Of a DNA stretch of 11,943 bases, positions 7,598 to 11,943 are shown piece by piece. The notes under the pieces were generated by a model, which was given only the letters and a program-made list of their open reading frames with translations, was not told the DNA's origin and searched no databases. The stretch covers positions 1-11,943 of the forward strand of contig JANQKJ010000283.1 in NCBI GenBank assembly GCA_028281205.1, read 5' to 3'. A program made the translations under genes and the position numbers. Source of the stretch: Gammaproteobacteria bacterium. GTDB taxonomy: Bacteria; Pseudomonadota; Gammaproteobacteria; UBA4575. Each line of letters opens with the position of its first letter. Positions within the stretch are counted from its first letter, which is position 1.

Positions 7598-8365
7598 ATG
7601 ATTCAAACACGACTATTTTTGACATTAATTCTGCTTTTAATATTTGCATGCATTTTAAGCGCCTGCACAACCCAGACTACTAAACCTACGTCTGAAGCAC
7701 CGGCTGCAGATATTAATTCATTAGTAAAAAGCAGCCTCATCCAGGTTCAACAAGGTAACCTAAGCAGTGCCCAAGGTATTATTCAGCAAGCCTTGGCTAT
7801 TGATGCAAAAAATGTCGATGCCAATAATATTGCTGGCTTAATATATGGCAAATCCAATCAGCCCGAGCTAGCCATACAATTTTTTGAGAAAGCGTTATCT
7901 GTTGCACCGCATGACGCTTCGACACTCAATAATTACGGTAGCTTTCTGTGTGACCATGGAAGAATCAAACAGGCAGAAAAAAAATTCCTCAAGGCAGGCA
8001 CACACCCAAGCAACCCCAACCCTGAAATTGCTTATACAAATGCCGGATTATGCGCACTGCGCATGCCCGACCTAGATCAGGCGTTTGATTATTTTAAAAC
8101 GGCTCTCGATTTTAAAGAAAAAAATTCAGTTGCGCTTTATCAGCTCGCGAGAATCAACTTAGCCAAACAACGCGCCATTCCTGCCCTGGAACGTCTACAT
8201 GCTTACTCGCAGTTCGCTGCCCATACACCGCAAACTTTAAAGCTTGGCATTGAGATTGGTCGTTTAATGCGGGACAAAAAAGTTGAAGTTGGCTATTTCA
8301 ATTTATTACAGAATAAATTCCCCACTTCAGATGAATACCAGTGGGCAGCTGCGACTATGCAGTAG
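7598..8365 (+). CDS. pilF: PilF/PilW-type TPR lipoprotein (type IV pilus pilotin)
   Basis: The 255-residue protein opens with a lipoprotein signal peptide (hydrophobic 6-20, lipobox LSAC, lipidated Cys23) and a short linker. About five tetratricopeptide repeats follow (roughly 41-71, 74-105, 108-135, 145-176 and 177-208), with patterns such as AQGIIQQALAIDAKN and AIQFFEKALSVAPHD. The segment TLNNYGSFLCDHGRIKQAEKKF, with an NNYGSFL core, and the later AYTNAGLCALRMPDLDQAFDYFKTAL are characteristic of PilF/PilW. PilF is the outer-membrane lipoprotein needed for assembly of the PilQ secretin ring of type IV pili. It is the only plus-strand gene inside this run; its stop lies 23 bp from the aspS stop, tail to tail. 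In many gammaproteobacteria pilF instead lies near rlmN, ispG and hisS. The ATG lacks a clear Shine-Dalgarno and I see no convincing promoter. Confidence 0.88.
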   Translation: MIQTRLFLTLILLLIFACILSACTTQTTKPTSEAPAADINSLVKSSLIQVQQGNLSSAQGIIQQALAIDAKNVDANNIAGLIYGKSNQPELAIQFFEKALSVAPHDASTLNNYGSFLCDHGRIKQAEKKFLKAGTHPSNPNPEIAYTNAGLCALRMPDLDQAFDYFKTALDFKEKNSVALYQLARINLAKQRAIPALERLHAYSQFAAHTPQTLKLGIEIGRLMRDKKVEVGYFNLLQNKFPTSDEYQWAAATMQ

Positions 8366-8388
8366 TTGAAAAACTAAAGCGTATTTGT

Positions 8389-10164
8389 CTACTCTGTTAC
8401 TTTAGCTCTTAGACGAATATTCAGCTCTTTTAGTTGATGCTCACTGACTTCTGCAGGCGCATCGGTTAATGGGCATGTTGCAGTTTGTGTTTTAGGAAAT
8501 GCCATGACATCGCGAATAGAATCACTGCCGGTCATTAACATAATCAAACGGTCTAAACCAAACGCTATACCCGCATGCGGCGGACAACCATACTTGAGTG
8601 CTTTCAACAAAAAGCCAAATTTATTTTCTGCTTCTTGTTCAGAAATAGCTAATACTTCAAACACTGCTTTCTGAATGTCTTGCTTATGAATACGCACAGA
8701 ACCGCCACCCAACTCAGTCCCGTTCAACACCATATCATAAGCTCTTGAAAGACTTTCACCTGGATTATCCAATAACTGTTGTGCAGACTCGAAATTAGGG
8801 GAAGTAAATGGATGGTGCAATGCATTCCAGCGGTTGTCTTTTTCATCCCATTCAAACATTGGGAAATCTACTACCCACAAAGGTTTCCACTCACCTGTTA
8901 ATAAATTCTTATCGGTACCTAACTTAACGCGCAACGCACCCAAGGCATCATTAACCACTGTTGCTTTATCTGCACCAAAGAACAATAAATCTCCATTACT
9001 CGCCTCAGTTCGCTGAATGATTTTTTCAACCACATCATCAGGTAAGAATTTTAAAATAGGGCTTTGCAATCCTTCTCGACCTTGCGCAATGTCATTACAT
9101 TTAATATACGCTAAGCCTTTTGCGCCATAATTACTCACATACTTGGTGTAATCATCAATTTCTTTGCGTGTCAGCTCACTGCCGTTAGGTAAGCGCAACA
9201 CTGCAACGCGGCCTTTGTCATCATTAGCCGGACCACTAAAGACTTTAAACTCCACTGCACCCATTAAATCAGTAATGTCGACTAACTCTAAAGGAACCCT
9301 TAAATCCGGTTTATCTGAACCATAGCGATGCATCGCTTCCGCATAAGGCATACGAGGGAATGGATTTGGCAAATCGACATTTAATACTGTTTTAAACATG
9401 TCACGCATCATGCCTTCCATCATTACCATAATCTGTTCTTCATCCATAAATGAAGTTTCAATATCCAACTGGGTAAATTCAGGCTGGCGGTCAGCGCGCA
9501 AGTCTTCATCACGAAAACAGCGCACAATTTGATAGTAACGATCCATGCCACTCATCATCAGCAATTGTTTAAAAATTTGTGGTGATTGAGGCAATGCAAA
9601 GAATGATCCTGGTTGAGTGCGGCTAGGCACCAGGTAGTCCCGTGCACCCTCTGGTGTTGCTTTAGTCAGCATGGGAGTTTCGATATCAAGAAAACCATTT
9701 TGATCTAAGTAAGCACGTAACACCTGCACCACTTTGACACGCATTTGCATGCGTTCTTGCATTATTGGCCGGCGCAAATCTACATAGCGATATCTAAGTC
9801 GAGACTCCTCGTTAACATCATCATCATCAAGTTGAAATGGAGGTGTCTCTGATTCATTAAGCACAGTCAGTTCAGTCGCGAGCACTTCTATTTCGCCTGT
9901 AGAGAGTTCGGGATTGACTGTGCCTTCAGGTCTGGCGCGCACTTTTGCAGTCACCTGTAATACATATTCATTGCGAATGTGCTCAGCCTGGCTAAAGATT
10001 TGTGCTCGATCCGGGTCAAAAACTACTTGAACCAGGCCAGTTCTATCACGTAAATCCACGAAAATGACACCTCCGTGGTCACGGCGGCGGTTGACCCAGC
10101 CACATAATGTGACTTCCTGGTCAAGATTCTCTCGAGTGACTTCTCCACAATAGTGCGTACGCAT
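8389..10164 (-). CDS. aspS: Aspartyl-tRNA synthetase, probably non-discriminating
   Basis: The 591-residue bacterial-type class II synthetase has an N-terminal OB fold that reads the anticodon (residues 1-105), the catalytic core with motif 1 near 141-167, QSPQ at 193-196, motif 2 FRDEDLRADRQPEFTQ from 217, the bacterial GAD insertion domain (about 280-430) and motif 3 GIAFGLDR at 532-539. It attaches aspartate to tRNA-Asp. Two anticodon-domain residues stand out: His30 in RRRDHGG and Gly81 in RARPEGTVN. E. coli, which is specific for tRNA-Asp, has Leu and Lys at these places. His and Gly are the Pseudomonas aeruginosa-type residues linked to charging of both tRNA-Asp and tRNA-Asn. The start has an AGGAAG site seven bases upstream. 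A 119-nt leader separates the gene from the DUF502 gene. Confidence 0.98.
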   Translation of the reverse strand: MRTHYCGEVTRENLDQEVTLCGWVNRRRDHGGVIFVDLRDRTGLVQVVFDPDRAQIFSQAEHIRNEYVLQVTAKVRARPEGTVNPELSTGEIEVLATELTVLNESETPPFQLDDDDVNEESRLRYRYVDLRRPIMQERMQMRVKVVQVLRAYLDQNGFLDIETPMLTKATPEGARDYLVPSRTQPGSFFALPQSPQIFKQLLMMSGMDRYYQIVRCFRDEDLRADRQPEFTQLDIETSFMDEEQIMVMMEGMMRDMFKTVLNVDLPNPFPRMPYAEAMHRYGSDKPDLRVPLELVDITDLMGAVEFKVFSGPANDDKGRVAVLRLPNGSELTRKEIDDYTKYVSNYGAKGLAYIKCNDIAQGREGLQSPILKFLPDDVVEKIIQRTEASNGDLLFFGADKATVVNDALGALRVKLGTDKNLLTGEWKPLWVVDFPMFEWDEKDNRWNALHHPFTSPNFESAQQLLDNPGESLSRAYDMVLNGTELGGGSVRIHKQDIQKAVFEVLAISEQEAENKFGFLLKALKYGCPPHAGIAFGLDRLIMLMTGSDSIRDVMAFPKTQTATCPLTDAPAEVSEHQLKELNIRLRAKVTE

Positions 10165-10189
10165 GCTTTAGCTTCCTGGCTGAGATATT

Positions 10190-10240
10190 TAACTAGTTAG
10201 AGTTCTCTATAGGTATTTATGCTTGGCGCCAAAAGCGCTT
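10190..10240. repeat. Cluster of short palindromes in the aspS leader
   Basis: The leader between the DUF502 gene and aspS holds four small inverted repeats in 51 bases: TAACTAGTTA (10190-10199), TAGAG-TT-CTCTA (10198-10209), TTGGCGCCAA (10223-10232) and, directly abutting it, AAGCGCTT (10233-10240). Two perfect 10-bp palindromes are more than the roughly 0.1 expected by chance in a 119-base stretch. They could be operator sites or leader structure; none is followed by a T run, so they do not look like intrinsic terminators. Function unknown. Confidence 0.4.
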
Positions 10241-10283
10241 ATTAACCTGAAGTATTCTCATGAATTGTAGCGAGCTGTGGATA

Positions 10284-10910
10284 TTACGGAGTCGTCTTGC
10301 TCGAATCAACAGCAGGATTATCAGTATTTGCCGCAATCCCAAGTGACATGATTAATTTTAAAGCCGTTTCAATATCCATATCCAGCTCGCGCGTATCTTC
10401 AACCGGCACGGCTATAACAAATCCCGAGGTTGGATTCGGCGTGGTTGGGACAAACACCATAATAGCCTCTTTATCTAATTGCGACTGTATTTCACTGGCT
10501 GCGGCACTGGTTTGAAAACATACAGTCCAGATGCCTTTGCGCGGATATTCAATCAGCAACACCTTTCTGAATGATTGACTACCTGTGGACAATAAACTGG
10601 ATACGATTTGCTTTGTTGACAGATAGACTGTTCTTACTAAAGGTATGCGTGCAAGAAAACCTTCCCAAACCCTTAATACTGAGCGGCCGAGTAAATTTGC
10701 ACCAATAGCGCCAGTGATCAATAAAATACCGATAGCCAGGACTAAACCAAATCCTGGGATGGTGAACCCCAGTACCGTTTCAGGACGCCATTCAACCGGC
10801 AATAACAGCAGCAACCGATCCATTAGCTCCAACATGAATTTGATCACTACGAAAGTGATTCCCAATGGCACCCATACAAGTAATCCGGCAACTAAATATT
10901 TGCGTAACAT
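10284..10910 (-). CDS. DUF502-family inner-membrane protein
   Basis: The 208-residue protein has two membrane helices (about 5-27 and 52-74), followed by a cytoplasmic or periplasmic soluble domain. The sequences LVAGLLVWVPLGITFVVIKF, ARIPLVRTVYLSTKQI, and VFVPTTPNPTSGFVIAVP with EDTRELDMDIETALKLIMSLG are characteristic of DUF502. The molecular function of the family is not established. Its position between an fmdB-type gene and aspS is common in gammaproteobacteria, suggesting shared transcription rather than a known shared pathway. The gene starts 28 nt after the fmdB stop and has no obvious Shine-Dalgarno, so coupling to fmdB is possible. The C-terminal tail (NTDNPAVDSSKTTP) is polar and probably disordered. 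Confidence 0.93.
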   Translation of the reverse strand: MLRKYLVAGLLVWVPLGITFVVIKFMLELMDRLLLLLPVEWRPETVLGFTIPGFGLVLAIGILLITGAIGANLLGRSVLRVWEGFLARIPLVRTVYLSTKQIVSSLLSTGSQSFRKVLLIEYPRKGIWTVCFQTSAAASEIQSQLDKEAIMVFVPTTPNPTSGFVIAVPVEDTRELDMDIETALKLIMSLGIAANTDNPAVDSSKTTP

Positions 10911-10938
10911 AACTAAGCGCTAACGGCCCCGCGACGAC

Positions 10939-11238
10939 CTATGAACTACTCGAGCTCGAAGAGCTTGAAGTGCTTGAGCTAGTTTTTGTCTCGCTCGATT
11001 TTTTTGAGTTCTGAGATGAAGTTTGAGAATCGCTTTGCACTAGATTTTTCTTATTTTTTGATTTGAAGTCAGTTTCGTACCAACCATTACCGCTCAACCT
11101 AAAGCCTGCTGCAGAAACTAATTTCTTGAGCGCATGCGCATGGCATGCAGGGCATTCTGTGAGTGGATCATCACTAATTTTTTGTAACACTTCATGGTGG
11201 TGACCACATTCTTGGCATTGATATTCGTAGATTGGCAT
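10939..11238 (-). CDS. FmdB-family zinc-ribbon protein with serine tail
   Basis: The 99-residue protein begins MPIYEYQCQECGHHHEVLQK. Two CxxC pairs (C8/C11 and C29/C32) should bind one zinc ion in the FmdB/CxxC regulatory-protein fold. The conserved FRLSGNGWYETDFK segment follows (about 56-69). The last 30 residues are low-complexity and end in nine serines, which resembles the Ser-rich tails seen in gammaproteobacterial members. The family was named for a putative regulator of formamidase genes, but the role of these short housekeeping copies is not known. It is the first gene of the likely fmdB-DUF502-aspS unit. The start has an AGGG about ten bases upstream and lies about 33 bases from a perfect TATAAT. 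Confidence 0.93.
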   Translation of the reverse strand: MPIYEYQCQECGHHHEVLQKISDDPLTECPACHAHALKKLVSAAGFRLSGNGWYETDFKSKNKKNLVQSDSQTSSQNSKKSSETKTSSSTSSSSSSSSS

Positions 11239-11270
11239 GCACTATCATCCCTAATTAATAATGGTGTGGG

Positions 11271-11300
11271 ATTATATGGGGGTAGTTGATGACATAACAA
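11271..11300 (-). promoter_or_regulatory. Probable sigma-70 promoter for fmdB-DUF502-aspS
   Basis: On the minus strand a TTGTTA -35 box (11300-11295) and a perfect TATAAT -10 box (11276-11271) are 18 bases apart. Transcription would begin near 11264, giving a leader of about 25 bases before the fmdB start at 11238. No other good promoter is seen for this gene. Confidence 0.6.
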
Positions 11301-11475
11301 GGCTAATTATTGCCCACAATGGCACACTGCCAAAAGAGCAAAATTCCCGACTAATTAAGTTGTTAGATAATTTGCTTACAAACACGTTTCAGCAATACCG
11401 ACTAATGGGTGCATCTTGCTTACCATCATCACATTTTATGGCATACAGTACATTAATAACCTTAGCAAATGTTCA

Positions 11476-11504
11476 TTATTTAACAGTTTTAAATATGGTA
11501 TAAT
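11476..11504 (+). promoter_or_regulatory. Probable sigma-70 promoter (extended -10) for the right-edge gene
   Basis: A perfect TATAAT at 11499-11504 is preceded by TGG, making an extended -10 element (TGnTATAAT). The -35 region TTATTT (11476-11481), 17 bases upstream, is poor, which fits an extended -10 promoter. Transcription would start near 11511, leaving about 23 bases to the ATG at 11534 with the ribosome-binding site in between. Confidence 0.65.
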
Positions 11505-11533
11505 TTGACAATATTACAGATGAGGAGCACACC

Positions 11534-11943
11534 ATGAAAAGAACTCCATATACTCATCATTTACTTATCCCAGCGATTACTCTGTCGCTACTCGCTAGCA
11601 CCGTGATTGCTGACGATAACGATGCTGTCCAAACACCACCTAGTGTCGAACAAATCGCACAAGATGAGCCAAAGCTACAAATTAAAACTGAGACTATCTA
11701 CGAAACAAGCTTCCTGCCTGGCGTTAGGCTGTGCGAAGAAGATGAAGTTGATTACCGCGGTGATTTTCGAAAAATTAACTGCCAAGATGAAGCCTTAATT
11801 GATGCCGTGTCCACACGTGAAGAGGACCCCTACAACACTCGTCCAAATACTGTTGTAACTGACCGCATTGAACCTAACGGCAATATATTCAGAATCAACT
11901 TTCGCAGAAAAGCAACTGTGGTTCAGGATACTTCAGAGCACTA
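11534..11943 (+). CDS. Secreted protein of unknown function (partial or ending at the edge)
   Basis: The ATG at 11534 follows a strong GAGGAG ribosome-binding site (11522-11527, six-base spacing) and an extended -10 promoter. The frame stays open to the window edge, 136 codons; the last two bases are TA, so the gene may stop exactly here or continue. The N-terminus MKRTPYTHHLLIPAITLSLLASTVIA is a Sec signal peptide, with likely cleavage after Ala26. The mature part begins with DDND and is acidic and polar, without a further membrane helix. It contains two cysteines, C67 and C83, that could form a periplasmic disulfide. The segment RPNTVVTDRIEPNGNIFRINFRRK (104-126) looks like a beta-rich stretch. 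I do not recognise the family. The promoter, ribosome-binding site and signal peptide together make it a credible real gene exported to the periplasm or beyond. Confidence 0.8.
   Translation, partial: MKRTPYTHHLLIPAITLSLLASTVIADDNDAVQTPPSVEQIAQDEPKLQIKTETIYETSFLPGVRLCEEDEVDYRGDFRKINCQDEALIDAVSTREEDPYNTRPNTVVTDRIEPNGNIFRINFRRKATVVQDTSEH

Larger units (their letters stand above)
11239..11533. other. Divergent intergenic region between fmdB and the right-edge gene
   Basis: This 295-base AT-rich stretch carries a promoter near each end, facing outwards towards fmdB and towards the gene at 11534. Between about 11301 and 11475 I see no RNA gene, no clear hairpin with a T run and no repeat. An 80-codon open frame on the plus strand (11261-11503) overlaps the fmdB promoter, has no ribosome-binding site and resembles nothing I recognise, so I treat it as non-coding. 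Confidence 0.6.

Noticed and set aside
8374..8405. Inverted repeat CTAAAG...CTTTAG at the pilF-aspS convergent junction, considered as a bidirectional terminator
   Set aside because: The stem is only six AT-rich base pairs with a 20-base loop and no T run follows on either strand.
11261..11503. 80-codon plus-strand frame in the fmdB upstream gap
   Set aside because: The start sits next to the predicted fmdB -10 box, there is no ribosome-binding site, the downstream promoter lies inside its end and the protein shows no recognisable motif.
11607..11798. 63-codon plus-strand frame
   Set aside because: It lies out of frame inside the better-supported secreted-protein gene starting at 11534.

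Overview
The window looks like a chromosomal segment of a gammaproteobacterium of moderately low GC, roughly 40% by eye. The gene order aspS-nudB-yebC-ruvC-ruvA-ruvB-ybgC-tolQ-tolR-tolA-tolB-pal is the classic gammaproteobacterial housekeeping arrangement. The FmdB-type zinc-ribbon gene and the DUF502 membrane-protein gene just upstream of aspS are also usual for the class. I cannot place the genus. I see no insertion sequence, phage gene, CRISPR array, tRNA or rRNA.

Layout, reading the minus strand from right to left. At 11238-10284 lie fmdB and a DUF502 membrane protein, behind a good sigma-70-type promoter. aspS follows at 10164-8389, after a 119-base leader that holds a cluster of short palindromes. 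The run is then interrupted by one plus-strand gene, a PilF/PilW-type TPR lipoprotein at 7598-8365. It is convergent with aspS and divergent from nudB. From 7518 leftwards come nudB, yebC and the Holliday-junction set ruvC-ruvA-ruvB. Next is the complete Tol system: ybgC, tolQ, tolR, tolA and tolB, plus the first 40 codons of pal, which runs off the left edge. Gaps from yebC to pal are small (47 nt at most) and one pair overlaps, which suggests translational coupling and largely shared transcription.

At the right end, after a 295-base divergent intergenic region with a promoter facing each way, a plus-strand gene starts at 11534. It encodes a secreted protein I do not recognise and reaches the window edge.

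The genes fall into functional blocks. AspRS charges tRNA, and its residues suggest the non-discriminating type. NudB acts in folate synthesis. YebC is a translation or transcription factor. RuvABC moves and resolves Holliday junctions. TolQRA-TolB-Pal is the energised trans-envelope machine that keeps the outer membrane attached during division. The PilF-like lipoprotein implies type IV pili elsewhere in the genome.

This is mostly an ordinary, well-conserved region and I found no new multi-gene system. The points most worth a second look are the AspRS specificity residues, the out-of-place pilF gene, the palindromic aspS leader, the serine tail of FmdB and the unknown secreted protein at the right edge.
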